Part shown: piece by piece, positions 17,265 through 26,009 of the stretch
How positions within the stretch are numbered: the first letter of the stretch is position 1
Layout of the letters: each line of letters opens with the position of its first letter
Assembly: GCA_021775355.1 (NCBI GenBank)
Contig: JAJFHZ010000006.1
Location: 248,001-312,000 of the forward strand
DNA from: Amylibacter sp.
GTDB taxonomy: Bacteria > Pseudomonadota > Alphaproteobacteria > Rhodobacterales > Rhodobacteraceae
Direction: 5' to 3'
Length of the DNA stretch: 64,000 nt
Made by a program: the position numbers and the translations under genes
The notes under the pieces: model-generated
What the model saw: only the letters and a program-made list of their open reading frames with translations
Database searches by the model: none
What the model was told of the DNA's origin: nothing

Positions 17265-18839
17265 CTAAGCCTTGATTTCGATCATCGTCGGGCCATCTTT
17301 TGGCCGTGGGGCACATAACGCCCCTGCCAAACTCTCATTGGTCATCTCACAGCTTTGAAATGGTATACCGCAAGCCTTGGCTATATATTCAAACTTGGGC
17401 GGTGTCGGATCACAGCCGACAACCGTCACGCCTGCGGCTGCCATCGAGGTTTCAATTTCCTGATAACCGTGATTATTCCAAACAACAAAAAGGATCGGTA
17501 GTTTTTCATCCACGGCCACCATTATTTCCGGCATCGTAAATTGTGCACCACCATCCCCCACCAGACAAACCACCTGCGCTGTCGGGTCCGCAAGGGCCGC
17601 CCCGATACAGGCTGGTATCGAAAAACCCAGCGCGCCAAACCCTGTTGCCGCATTGAACCATCCACCCGCGCGGTCGTGATCATAATAAAGGTTGCCCGCA
17701 TAAGTCACTTGCGTGCTGTCACCGATCAGTATCGCGTTTGAAAAATTTTCTTGGATGGTTTCCAGCAACCCCACCTGCACACGATAATCTGCCCCAATTT
17801 CATCCCATGCTTCGCGTCGTGTCTCTTCAGCCCTATCTGCACCACTATTCTGCGCGATACCGTCGCCCAAAGCTTGCACCAAATCAGGCAAGACATCTTC
17901 AACCCGCCCACAAACCGGATGATCCACAGGGTGGCGTGCCAATTGATCTGCTGAAATATCAACGCGGATCAGCTGCGCCATTTTCGGCGGACAAGTTGTG
18001 CCACACATACCGTAATCGGTCGGTCCGAACTCGGTTCCCAACGCCAGAACCACATCTGCGCCCTCAATCAGCTTGTTCACCGACTTCAAACTGGGGCTTG
18101 CAGGTACACAAAGCGGCGCCCCATGCAACATGCCACGTGCATTCACCGATTCCACCACGGGTGCATCCAGCCGTTCGGCAATTTCGCGCAATTCACTTTC
18201 CGCCCAACGTGCCCCGCCGCCTGCAATGATTACAGGTGATTTCGCCGCTTTCAACATGGCGGCAATCGGTGTCATATCCACTTTGGGCCGCGCAATTTTT
18301 GCAACCGCATGGGGTTTCTTCGCAACCGTATAAGGCAGTTTCATAACATCCGTTGGCACCTCGATATGCACGGGACCCCCACGTTCATTGTCAAAAATCC
18401 CATAGGCTTGTTCCAGTGCTGGTGTCAGATCACTGTCACCTGTCAATTGTGTCGAAGCCAAAGCAACCGTTGCCGTCATTTTCTGCTGCTCTGGTAATTC
18501 ATGCAAACAACCCAGACCCCGCCCTAACGTGTCCCGCGCATTCACACCCGAGATAACCAACATCGGGCTGCTATCGGCCCGCGCTTGCGCCATAGGGGTC
18601 AGCGCATTGGCCAGCCCTGGCCCGGTGATTAGAAAAGCCACACCGGGCTTTCCCGACACCCGCGCATACCCATCCGCCATAAAACCCGCACCCTGTTCAT
18701 GGCGTGCCGTGATATGGCGAATGTTCGATCCTGCCAGACCGCGATACAATTCGACCGTATGCACACCCGGAATACCGAACACTATATCCACACCGCGTTC
18801 TTCCAATTGCGCAACCAGCGCTTCCCCGATTGTTGTCAT
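17265..18839 (-). CDS. aruI: ThDP-dependent 2-oxo acid decarboxylase, likely 5-guanidino-2-oxopentanoate decarboxylase (AruI-like)
   Basis: This 524-residue enzyme has the three-domain acetolactate synthase fold. E48 in ARHEQGAGFMADGYARV activates ThDP, and GDGGAQFTMPE with WNNHGYQEIE forms the C-terminal Mg-ThDP motif. Next to an arginine-transaminase-like gene the best call is decarboxylation of 5-guanidino-2-oxopentanoate to 4-guanidinobutyraldehyde, as in the Pseudomonas arginine transaminase route. It overlaps the aruH-like gene by 4 bases. The aldehyde dehydrogenase and guanidinobutyrase needed afterwards are not in the window. A plain acetolactate synthase is less likely because no small subunit is present. 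Confidence 0.75.
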   Translation of the reverse strand: MTTIGEALVAQLEERGVDIVFGIPGVHTVELYRGLAGSNIRHITARHEQGAGFMADGYARVSGKPGVAFLITGPGLANALTPMAQARADSSPMLVISGVNARDTLGRGLGCLHELPEQQKMTATVALASTQLTGDSDLTPALEQAYGIFDNERGGPVHIEVPTDVMKLPYTVAKKPHAVAKIARPKVDMTPIAAMLKAAKSPVIIAGGGARWAESELREIAERLDAPVVESVNARGMLHGAPLCVPASPSLKSVNKLIEGADVVLALGTEFGPTDYGMCGTTCPPKMAQLIRVDISADQLARHPVDHPVCGRVEDVLPDLVQALGDGIAQNSGADRAEETRREAWDEIGADYRVQVGLLETIQENFSNAILIGDSTQVTYAGNLYYDHDRAGGWFNAATGFGALGFSIPACIGAALADPTAQVVCLVGDGGAQFTMPEIMVAVDEKLPILFVVWNNHGYQEIETSMAAAGVTVVGCDPTPPKFEYIAKACGIPFQSCEMTNESLAGALCAPRPKDGPTMIEIKA

Positions 18840-20029
18840 GATGCTTCCTTCAGCTTTAATAATGCATTGGCGTGATCGGCAATCCGTTCACAGGCTTGCA
18901 GGGTCGCTTCGTCGTCAACCGTCAGGGCAACACGCACCCAATTGGTCAAACAATCGCCAAAGGATGCGCCCGGCATTACTGCCACGCCTGCGTTTTCAAG
19001 TAGGTCCAGCGCATATTCTTCGCTTCCCATACCTGTGGCTGAAACGTCAATCAATGCAAACATCCCCGCTTCAGGTCGGTTCACCCGCAATCCCGCAACC
19101 CCGTCAAGGGCCGAAAACATCAGATCGGCGCGCTTTGCAAAACGCGCCCGCATCCCTGCAGCCACATCCGAAGGGGTTGAAACCGCCTCTGCCGTCATGT
19201 CCGCAATGAACGGTTGATTGCCGAACAGCATTGTTTCAGCCACCGGCAATAGGCGTTTTATGAAATCTGAAGAGCCTACACACCAGCCACTGCGAAAACC
19301 GGGGGCGGCATGGGATTTGGAAATCGACGACACCACAATCACCCGTTCGGCCAGCTCTTTAAAAGTCAAAGCTGACACGAAAGTGGCTGCATCAAACACC
19401 AACTCTTCGTAAACTTCATCGGAAATAATCCACAGATCATGCTTGGCCGCCAATGCGCCGATCTGTGCAATATCATCCGCCGTGATGATTGCCCCCGAAG
19501 GGTTATGTGGACTGTTCAACAATATCACCCGACTGCGCGGGGTGATTTTCGCCGCAATATCCGCCGCTGCAATACGAAAACCGTTTTCTGCGCGGATCGG
19601 CACCGGAACCATCGAGGCACCACTGGCTGCAATAACCCCTTGGTAAGTCGCGTACATCGGATCGCCCACCAACACTTCATCGCCCGTCTGCGCAATACCC
19701 TGCAAGACTGCATAAAGCGACGATTGCGTGCCCGGCAGGCAAATGAACTGATCAGGATCAATCGCCCGACCGGAACTGTGCGTATAGCGCTTTGAAAGGG
19801 CCGCAAGCAGGTTTGCTTCACCACGCCCGTTTGAATAACGTGTCCGCCCGCTTTCCATCGCCGAAACTGCCGTCTTTATCAACGCTTCCGGCGGTGGCAC
19901 ATCGGGTTCGCCAATAGTCATCTTAATGACATCACGCCCTTCGGCCTGCATTTTCAGCGCAAGCAAATGCACTGCCCACTTCTCACTGCCCAGCCCGGAA
20001 AGCCGTTCGGTTATAGATGCAAATTTCAT
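18836..20029 (-). CDS. aruH: PLP-dependent class I aminotransferase, likely arginine:pyruvate transaminase (AruH-like)
   Basis: This is a fold-type I aminotransferase of about 397 residues. NSPHNPSGAI is the substrate-binding loop and SSISKSHAAPGFRSGW carries the PLP lysine (K240 counted from the upstream ATG), followed by the phosphate-binding arginine. Two ATGs are close: 20035 overlaps the TetR stop, but GGAGG sits at ideal distance from 20029, so I use the latter. Coupling to aruI (4-base overlap) supports transfer of the arginine amino group to pyruvate. Aspartate or aromatic aminotransferase activity cannot be excluded from sequence alone. Confidence 0.78.
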   Translation of the reverse strand: MKFASITERLSGLGSEKWAVHLLALKMQAEGRDVIKMTIGEPDVPPPEALIKTAVSAMESGRTRYSNGRGEANLLAALSKRYTHSSGRAIDPDQFICLPGTQSSLYAVLQGIAQTGDEVLVGDPMYATYQGVIAASGASMVPVPIRAENGFRIAAADIAAKITPRSRVILLNSPHNPSGAIITADDIAQIGALAAKHDLWIISDEVYEELVFDAATFVSALTFKELAERVIVVSSISKSHAAPGFRSGWCVGSSDFIKRLLPVAETMLFGNQPFIADMTAEAVSTPSDVAAGMRARFAKRADLMFSALDGVAGLRVNRPEAGMFALIDVSATGMGSEEYALDLLENAGVAVMPGASFGDCLTNWVRVALTVDDEATLQACERIADHANALLKLKEAS

Positions 20030-20031
20030 TG

Positions 20032-20664
20032 TCATACCTCCAGTTTCAAGCCAAGGATTGCGCCCACAGACGATATCCCGATCGCAGATAATTCACCTGC
20101 CTTAAACGAATTTGGCAGCGCGCTGCCCTCCAACCACAACCCGTCCAGAACCGCGTTGCAAGCAATGGCAAATCTGCGTAAATCCGCCTTGTTCTTAGGC
20201 TGCCCGACTTCAATAAACGCTTCACCGATCAACACTTGCAACTGGTCACGGAATTGAAAATAGGTCTTTTCATGGATTGCCCGCATTGCCGTATCGCGTT
20301 GAACAGATTGTATAAAACCGGCCCATAACGCCAACGCACGCGGATCGGCAACCGGGGGCGTCACGGATGCGGTCACAAGTGTCGCAAGACGCGCCACAGC
20401 ACTGGGCAAATCCCGTTCAAGTGTTGCATATGTGGCATAGCGCATCGTTGTCATATGCCGTTCATAAGCGGCTCCGATCAGGTCTTCTTTGGTCAAAAAA
20501 TAATGCCGAATCAAACCCGGGGTCACACCTGCTTCCATCGCAATATTGCGCACGGTCGCCACCTCTGGCCCGCCTGATGCAATCAGTGACAGCGTAGCCT
20601 CAATCAATGCGTCCTGCCGTTGATCAGGGCTTTCCCGTTTAAAACTTTTACGCGAATCGACCAT
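20032..20664 (-). CDS. TetR family transcriptional regulator (BetI-like)
   Basis: This 210-residue repressor has a TetR HTH at the N-terminus (QDALIEATLSLIASGG through VTPGLIRHYFLTKEDLIGAAY, about 14-62) and a BetI-like C-terminal ligand domain. A GTG at 20685 could add seven residues; I prefer the ATG at 20664. Its stop overlaps the upstream ATG of aruH. An 18-base palindrome just upstream is the obvious operator, so the regulator probably controls its own operon with aruH, aruI and ddaH. The inducer may be arginine, a methylarginine or their 2-oxo acid; this is inference. Confidence 0.83.
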   Translation of the reverse strand: MVDSRKSFKRESPDQRQDALIEATLSLIASGGPEVATVRNIAMEAGVTPGLIRHYFLTKEDLIGAAYERHMTTMRYATYATLERDLPSAVARLATLVTASVTPPVADPRALALWAGFIQSVQRDTAMRAIHEKTYFQFRDQLQVLIGEAFIEVGQPKNKADLRRFAIACNAVLDGLWLEGSALPNSFKAGELSAIGISSVGAILGLKLEV

Positions 20665-20687
20665 TTTGTATTCTGCTTTCTGCACTT

Positions 20688-20705
20688 ATTATACACTTGT
20701 ATAAT
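20688..20705. promoter_or_regulatory. TetR-type operator, perfect 18-base palindrome
   Basis: ATTATACA-CT-TGTATAAT has 8-base perfect arms and a 2-base centre, 24 bases upstream of the TetR ATG. Its TATAAT-like arms suggest overlap with a -10 element, as in classical autorepression. It is the strongest palindrome in the 20686-20893 gap. Confidence 0.72.
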
Positions 20706-20893
20706 TTCAGAAAACCCAACACAATACAATCGAAAATTTAAGGCCGCTGACAATGCCCAAAACCCAACAATGAGCGAAGAATTGTGGCGTGACGGCATTG
20801 GCGCAGAAAACGTCGCCCCGCCGAGATCGCAAACAACATGAATGTTCTAACGCCCGACAAAGTTGCACACAATTCTTCAAGCGTGAAATCGTA

Positions 20894-21721
20894 TCACTTC
20901 AGTAATTTCGCATGAAACTTAACGTGGTCTTCCATGAACGTCTGGATAAAGAAATAGCTGTGATCATAGCCGCTTTGCATCCGAAAGCTGGCCGCTTGTT
21001 TTCGCGCTATAATAGCATCCGCCAGGGCCTGCGGTTTCAAAAGATCATAGAAATTATCCGCCGTACCCTGATCTATTAAAACAGGCGCATGAAACCCATG
21101 TTCTGCCATCAAAAGTGACGCATCATGTGGTGCCCACGCAGCTTCATCCGCACCCAAATAAGCCCCTAATTGCTTGCGCCCCCAATCGGATGCAGCCGGG
21201 TTGGCAATTGGCGCGAATGCGGAAACCGATGTGTATCGATCAGGCAATGTCATCGCGATAGTCAACGCACCGTGCCCGCCCATAGAATGCCCGGTAATAC
21301 CTTGTTTTTCCGCCAAAATAGCAAACTCCGCCACAACCAGTTTTGGCAACTCTTCGGTCACATATGTCCACATATTGAAATGCGGCGCCCAGGGTTTTTG
21401 TTCAGAATCCACATAAAACCCGGCCCCTTGGCCCAGATCATAAGCATCATCATCCGCAACACCTTCGCCGCGCGGTGAAGTATCGGGGAACACCAAAGCA
21501 ACCCCATATTTTGCAGCCCACGCCTGCGCACCCGCCTTGGTCATCGCATTCTCGTGCGTGCAAGTCAGCCCTGACAGAAACCACAATACAGGTACTTTTT
21601 GCACCTTTGCCTGTGGCGGCAAGTAAACTGCGAATGTCATGTCGCACTGACAGGCGGTGGATGCGTGTTTATAGACGCCTTGAACACCGCCATAACAGAT
21701 ATTTTCAGATACGACTTCCAT
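20894..21721 (-). CDS. fghA: S-formylglutathione hydrolase
   Basis: This 275-residue esterase hydrolyses S-formylglutathione to formate and glutathione, the last step of glutathione-dependent formaldehyde oxidation. LWFLSGLTCTHENAMTKAG (about 46-64) is an SFGH hallmark; the nucleophile elbow is GHSMGGHGAL, with the acid in DQGTADNFY and histidine in GYDHSYFFI. GGGAGAAG precedes the ATG. The partner GSH-dependent formaldehyde dehydrogenase is not adjacent. Formaldehyde could come from methyl groups released during methylamine or methylarginine catabolism, which would fit the neighbouring ddaH, but this is speculation. Confidence 0.93.
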   Translation of the reverse strand: MEVVSENICYGGVQGVYKHASTACQCDMTFAVYLPPQAKVQKVPVLWFLSGLTCTHENAMTKAGAQAWAAKYGVALVFPDTSPRGEGVADDDAYDLGQGAGFYVDSEQKPWAPHFNMWTYVTEELPKLVVAEFAILAEKQGITGHSMGGHGALTIAMTLPDRYTSVSAFAPIANPAASDWGRKQLGAYLGADEAAWAPHDASLLMAEHGFHAPVLIDQGTADNFYDLLKPQALADAIIARKQAASFRMQSGYDHSYFFIQTFMEDHVKFHAKLLK

Positions 21722-21769
21722 GTTACTTCTCCCAAGATTTCAGACTGCCCAGACAGGCTTGCATCAATC

Positions 21770-22828
21770 CTATCTATCAGCAATTAAATCTTGGGCAAGA
21801 TGTTCCGCAACTTCCAGTGCCCCTTCCAGAAAACCACCAAATTGTGTGGCAACTTCTGTCGACCCCATACGCAAACGCTTTTCCCAAAGGTCTGACAAGG
21901 CATTCGGCAAACCGTAGGCAGGGTGCCCTGCTACAGGCCTCAGATCAAGATCGGATGCCGTTTCTATCTGTTCGGCCCAATCCTGATAAAATACTTTTTC
22001 AGGTGACAAAGCCTGTTGTCCAAAAATCCGCCCAAGTTGTTCAATCGCCGCCGTTTTAATCGCTTCCCCCTGCCTTTGGCGCGCACCCGCAGAGGTGCCA
22101 ACAAACCCGAATAATGCCCCAAGGCCAGTTTTGGGATCCGTTGCATCATGAATTTCCATTAATGGCTCATGTCGGCTCATCGCGTCCCCGGACAAACCTT
22201 TTTCACGCCAGAAGGGGCGATCATAGGTTGCCACAAATTTCGCTTGCCCACCCATCCATGTGGGCACCGAACGCATTGCATTCATCGCCGCAACAGGCAG
22301 TTCAGGTTGATAGGTCAGATTAGCCGCCACTCGCGGCGGCATGGCCAAAATGACACGTTTGCCTTTGATGATTTCACCACTTTGCAATTCAACCGTAACA
22401 CCCGCCTTATCGTGTACAGTCTTCACGACTGCATCCGTCATGATATTTTGCCGATCAAGGCTGGCAACCAGTCTGTCAATCAAAGCGGACATTCCACCCT
22501 GAATACGGTATGATCCTTCCATAGAAGAAAACCCAAGATCACGATGTATAACCCCTGCTTCATCTTCATAACACAGCGTACCTTCGGAATGCTGGTCAAA
22601 AACCGTCAGGCCAAATCGTTTCACCATCGCCGCCATATGCGGCTGCCCGGGCCAGAACCATGAAGGCCCCAGATCAAAACCCGCTTCCCCCACAGATGCC
22701 ACCTTGATCCGCCCACCAAATCGTGCGCGTGCCTCTAGCAACCGATATGCAATACCTGCACGTTGCAGATGGTCAGCAAGGGCAAGGCCGGACAGGCCAC
22801 CCCCAATGACGATAACATCAGTATCCAT
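21770..22828 (-). CDS. FAD-dependent amine oxidase family protein
   Basis: This 352-residue flavoprotein starts with a Rossmann FAD motif DVIVIGGGLSGLALADHLQ (residues 4-22) followed by LLEARARFGGRIKVAS, the second FAD/GG motif of the monoamine oxidase family. The start at 22828 is placed at MDTDVIV; upstream in-frame codons fall inside the SDR gene. It follows the SDR gene by 4 bases, so both are co-transcribed. It is shorter than typical MAO (about 450), so the substrate domain is compact. The substrate is unknown; polyamines, putrescine-like amines or a lipid desaturation are possibilities. Confidence 0.8.
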   Translation of the reverse strand: MDTDVIVIGGGLSGLALADHLQRAGIAYRLLEARARFGGRIKVASVGEAGFDLGPSWFWPGQPHMAAMVKRFGLTVFDQHSEGTLCYEDEAGVIHRDLGFSSMEGSYRIQGGMSALIDRLVASLDRQNIMTDAVVKTVHDKAGVTVELQSGEIIKGKRVILAMPPRVAANLTYQPELPVAAMNAMRSVPTWMGGQAKFVATYDRPFWREKGLSGDAMSRHEPLMEIHDATDPKTGLGALFGFVGTSAGARQRQGEAIKTAAIEQLGRIFGQQALSPEKVFYQDWAEQIETASDLDLRPVAGHPAYGLPNALSDLWEKRLRMGSTEVATQFGGFLEGALEVAEHLAQDLIADR

Positions 22829-22832
22829 CGTT

Positions 22833-23516
22833 TTAAAAAGTCTCGGTTTGGGGGCGCAAATCAACTTCATGCGACCATGCCGAACGTGGTTGATGCGCCA
22901 AATGCCAGTAAGCATCGGCTATATCTTCGGGGCGCATCATTTTAGCAGGATCTAGCCCGTGTTTTTCCCGACTGCGATTCGTGTCGATAATCCCGTCCAG
23001 AACCGCGTGGATCACATGAATACCCAATGGCTGAAATTCCCGCGCCAATGATTGGGTCAAGCCACGCAACGCAAACTTGGGTGAGGCAAGGGCTGCAAAC
23101 CGTGCCCCGCCACGCAGGCTGGCCGTGGCCCCTGACACGATAAACGCGCCGGTTTCGGCCTTTACCATCGCTGGCAAAACCGCTTGCCCCAGAACCGCTG
23201 CCGATAAAACCATAGAGCGCCAACTGGTTTCAAAAGCAACTAGATCAAGCTCAAGAAACGGTGAAATCACCAGATTAGACGGATTATGCACCACAATGTT
23301 TGGCGCGCCGAACTCTTGGATCAAATCAGTAATAACAACCTTCACAGCTTGCGCATCACTTAGGTCGCAAACCCGAATATCCAAACAGTTATCATCCGTT
23401 GACGGGCTGCGGGCAAGCCCTACGGCCTGCATCCCACCCGTATTAAAACGGCGCAAAAGGGCGTGGCCTAAACCCGCCCCCGCCCCTGCAATAATTGCAA
23501 GCTTTTTATCTGTCAA
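22833..23516 (-). CDS. Short-chain dehydrogenase/reductase
   Basis: This 227-residue SDR has the nucleotide motif AIIAGAGAGLGHALLRRF (about 6-23), in which TGxxxGxG is replaced by AGAGAGLG. The central region shows VHNPSNLVISPFLEL in place of the NNAG motif. The usual catalytic Tyr-X3-Lys is not evident: the region GGARFAALASPKFALRGLTQSLA retains only the lysine (ASPKFAL), so tyrosine appears absent and the protein may be a degenerate SDR. It lies 3 bases downstream of the ChrR-like gene and 4 bases before the amine oxidase. Confidence 0.8.
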   Translation of the reverse strand: MTDKKLAIIAGAGAGLGHALLRRFNTGGMQAVGLARSPSTDDNCLDIRVCDLSDAQAVKVVITDLIQEFGAPNIVVHNPSNLVISPFLELDLVAFETSWRSMVLSAAVLGQAVLPAMVKAETGAFIVSGATASLRGGARFAALASPKFALRGLTQSLAREFQPLGIHVIHAVLDGIIDTNRSREKHGLDPAKMMRPEDIADAYWHLAHQPRSAWSHEVDLRPQTETF

Positions 23517-23519
23517 AAC

Positions 23520-24197
23520 TTATCCTTTCGGCGCTCTTGCGTGGGGTAAATGCCCCGTTTTGATCCAAACCTTGGCACCATCGGAACCTGCAACCGCAGA
23601 AAGCTTACTGCCAATAGGCAACCGTAGCCATGAATGCCGACGCAGATCATCACCACCTTCGGAAAAGCCGCCGTCAAGCACCAGAAACTCACCGCCCTGC
23701 GGCAAGTCTATATCAACACTGGCACGCGCATCCCACGTTTCCATCGTGACGGTCTCATCCGCATCGCTGAACAAAGGCATTACCGATACACCGTCACGAC
23801 CCGCAGCATCAACGGAAGTGTTTTTATTCATATCGATCATAATTTGGGTGCGGTCATCCATATCATACTGCCACAATTTCACAAAAATCGTACAGCCGTC
23901 ATCCGATCCTGGCGCATGGCGTGTGGTTGGCGGGTTGCGGATATAACTACCCACAGGAAAGTCACCATGTTCATCCTGAAATACACCATCCAAAACGATA
24001 AACTCTTCACCGCCCGTATGGACATGCGCCGGAAACTTACTGTCCTTGGCATAACGCACAATCGTCGTGGCCCGCGCCACTTCATCACCGATCCGGTCAA
24101 GCATCCGCCGATCAACCCCCGCAGTAGGGGAAGTAATCCAATCCAGCTCATCGGAATGCACCATTACACGTTTGTCAAAATCCGCATTGATTTTCAT
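23520..24197 (-). CDS. ChrR-type tandem cupin protein
   Basis: This 225-residue protein has two cupin-like halves. The first carries the metal-site pattern FPAHVHTGGEEFIVLDG (about 55-71) with a second histidine in TTRHAPGSDDGC; the second half repeats QGGEFLVLDGGFSEGGD. This is the C-terminal cupin type of ChrR anti-sigma factors, but the N-terminal zinc-binding anti-sigma domain is missing and no ECF sigma gene is adjacent. It is preceded by GGGGTTATT. It probably acts as a stand-alone cupin sensor or enzyme in the same operon as the SDR and amine oxidase. Confidence 0.8.
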   Translation of the reverse strand: MKINADFDKRVMVHSDELDWITSPTAGVDRRMLDRIGDEVARATTIVRYAKDSKFPAHVHTGGEEFIVLDGVFQDEHGDFPVGSYIRNPPTTRHAPGSDDGCTIFVKLWQYDMDDRTQIMIDMNKNTSVDAAGRDGVSVMPLFSDADETVTMETWDARASVDIDLPQGGEFLVLDGGFSEGGDDLRRHSWLRLPIGSKLSAVAGSDGAKVWIKTGHLPHARAPKG

Positions 24198-24206
24198 AAT
24201 AACCCC

Positions 24207-24830
24207 CTATCCTGCGATACTTGGGCGGGCGGCAACTTTGGCGCGCCACGCTGTTAAATTCTTCAATTCGCCGGCGATTTCTACGCCTGCGAAATCTGCA
24301 AAAGCCAGACCTGCGAAAACCGTGATATCCGCCATCGAAAAATTATCGCCTGCGACATAATCGGTTTTTCCAAGAACACCGTCAAGATATTCCATCGCAT
24401 GCAATGCATTTACTTGTTGCATCATGCCCCAATCTTTATTCTGATAAACCTCCAGCTCCGGCCCTAAACCATCGGTTGCATGGTGAAAATATGCACCCAC
24501 CGCATCCAGCAAGCCCATCTCTGCGCGACGGTTCATCATATGGACAATCGCACGTTCTTTCGGGGTTTCACCACACAGGGAAATCCCATCAAAATGCCCG
24601 TCGATATATTCCGTAATCGCCGTACATTGCGACAGGAAAGTACCGTCGTCCAATTCCATACAAGGCACTGACGCGTCAGGGTTCTTTGCTAGGAAATCTT
24701 TCGTGCGGTGCTCTTTGTTCATCACATCAACCTCTACAAACGTTACTTTATCCGTAGCTGCCTTCTCTGCCAGTGCAATACGCACACGCGCAGGGTTCGG
24801 AAAAGCAGGTGTATCGTAAATCTTCATCAT
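24207..24830 (-). CDS. Glutathione S-transferase
   Basis: This 207-residue protein has a thioredoxin-like N-terminal domain (KIYDTPAFPNPARVRIALAEKA, about 3-24; SVPCMELDDGTFLSQCTAITEYID, about 55-78) and an all-helical C-terminal domain including YVAGDNFSMADITVFAGL, the N-capping box. The start uses the first ATG of an ATGATG pair; a TTG three codons upstream is the alternative. It begins the leftward run GST-ChrR cupin-SDR-amine oxidase with small gaps and diverges from a LysR gene that may regulate it. Confidence 0.88.
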   Translation of the reverse strand: MMKIYDTPAFPNPARVRIALAEKAATDKVTFVEVDVMNKEHRTKDFLAKNPDASVPCMELDDGTFLSQCTAITEYIDGHFDGISLCGETPKERAIVHMMNRRAEMGLLDAVGAYFHHATDGLGPELEVYQNKDWGMMQQVNALHAMEYLDGVLGKTDYVAGDNFSMADITVFAGLAFADFAGVEIAGELKNLTAWRAKVAARPSIAG

Positions 24831-24903
24831 TTGATCCAATCATCAAAAATTTCATTTGATTCCCATATAAGGTATGCGTTATTATTAGTTAAATTCTATC
24901 TTT

Positions 24904-24918
24904 CTATTTCTTTAATAG
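24904..24918. promoter_or_regulatory. Candidate LysR box between GST and LysR genes
   Basis: CTATT-TCTTT-AATAG is a 15-base inverted repeat with T-N11-A geometry, 34 bases before the LysR ATG. A second inverted repeat, ATCAAA-N7-TTTGAT, spans 24842-24860 next to the GST start. Together they fit a divergent LysR-controlled promoter; protein binding is inferred. Confidence 0.45.
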
Positions 24919-24951
24919 AGAATGACTATAAATGCTAAATAAGGACAGCAA

Positions 24952-25902
24952 ATGAACCTAAATCATCTGAATTTCGCCATTGAGGTGGCCCGATCAGGCT
25001 CCTTCACACTGGCATCTGAGCGTTGTTTTGTCACGCAACCCACACTGTCTAACGGGATCAAACATCTTGAAGACGCCCTTGGCGACAAATTATTCGAACG
25101 CACGACCCGCAATGTCACCTTGACCCAGTTCGGCAATCATATGTTGCCTGCAATACAAGCCATGCTCGACGCAAAAAGGGAATTGACCGACAAAGCAAAA
25201 TTATACTTTGAACCGGATCACAGACTTCTTGCCATTGGCTTTTCGCCTCTTTTGGATATGCGCATGATAAATGCGCTGGTCGAACCGTTTGCAGATCGCA
25301 ATCCGGATCTGACCACTTATTTCAAAGAATGCTTCATGGATAATCTGATTGACCGTTTGGAAGCGGGACAGATCAGTATGGCCATACGCCCCGTGCAACA
25401 TACCCCGAAAGAACTGCATATCAAAACCAAGACACAACCCTTCTACCGTGAACCCATTTTTGTCGTGCCGCGCGATGGGGCCACATCCGTTGTCGCGGGC
25501 GCAGGCCCCGTCACCATTGACGAACTTGTTGATGAAACATTCATTTTAACGCCCGACACCTGTGGGCATGCAAATGCAACACGGGGCTGGTTCAAAAAAC
25601 AGGGCAAAGTCATAAAAGAATACGCAGGCCAAGCCGTCAGTTATCAGGTGATGCAGGAATGGGCCGGTTTGGGATTGGCTTCAGCCATATTACCTTGGTC
25701 GAAAATCACACCTGCAAATCGTAAAACAGCCCGTCCGCTGATGATAGACAAGGACACACCAACCTATATCGCGTTTGAACTGATCTGGAATGCCGACACC
25801 GGAAAAACCCCGATTGTCGCGCCGTTTTTGGACCACTGCACCACCCTTTTACCATCCCTGATGGACGGGCTTCACGTTTCAGGTGAACATTTCACGCGTT
25901 AA
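24952..25902 (+). CDS. LysR family transcriptional regulator
   Basis: This 316-residue protein has a LysR HTH at the N-terminus (MNLNHLNFAIEVARSGSFTLASERCFVTQPTLSNGIKHLE in outline, about 1-60) and an effector-binding domain to the end. AAGGACAGCAA precedes the ATG. It diverges from the GST gene across 121 A+T-rich bases that hold two inverted repeats. Its HTH resembles the CysB/OxyR-like group only in general features. A role in controlling the GST-cupin-SDR-oxidase operon is inferred from position. Confidence 0.87.
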   Translation: MNLNHLNFAIEVARSGSFTLASERCFVTQPTLSNGIKHLEDALGDKLFERTTRNVTLTQFGNHMLPAIQAMLDAKRELTDKAKLYFEPDHRLLAIGFSPLLDMRMINALVEPFADRNPDLTTYFKECFMDNLIDRLEAGQISMAIRPVQHTPKELHIKTKTQPFYREPIFVVPRDGATSVVAGAGPVTIDELVDETFILTPDTCGHANATRGWFKKQGKVIKEYAGQAVSYQVMQEWAGLGLASAILPWSKITPANRKTARPLMIDKDTPTYIAFELIWNADTGKTPIVAPFLDHCTTLLPSLMDGLHVSGEHFTR

Positions 25903-26009
25903 ATTTCCACCCAAACCGCAACTTCACCCGAACCTTACAAAGGCGATTGACAAGCTTGTATTATTTTTATGAGTATTTGTGAACATAAACAAATGAAAAG
26001 GTGTGATTT

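Noticed and set aside
17265..18839. Reading aruI-like as a biosynthetic acetolactate synthase
   Set aside because: No regulatory small subunit gene and a tight operon with arginine-transaminase-like and ddaH genes.
18529..19209. 226-codon forward frame opposite aruI and aruH
   Set aside because: Composition typical of antisense shadow; both reverse genes have catalytic motifs.
23077..23946. 289-codon forward frame opposite SDR and ChrR-like genes
   Set aside because: No recognisable motif; overlaps two well-supported genes on the other strand.
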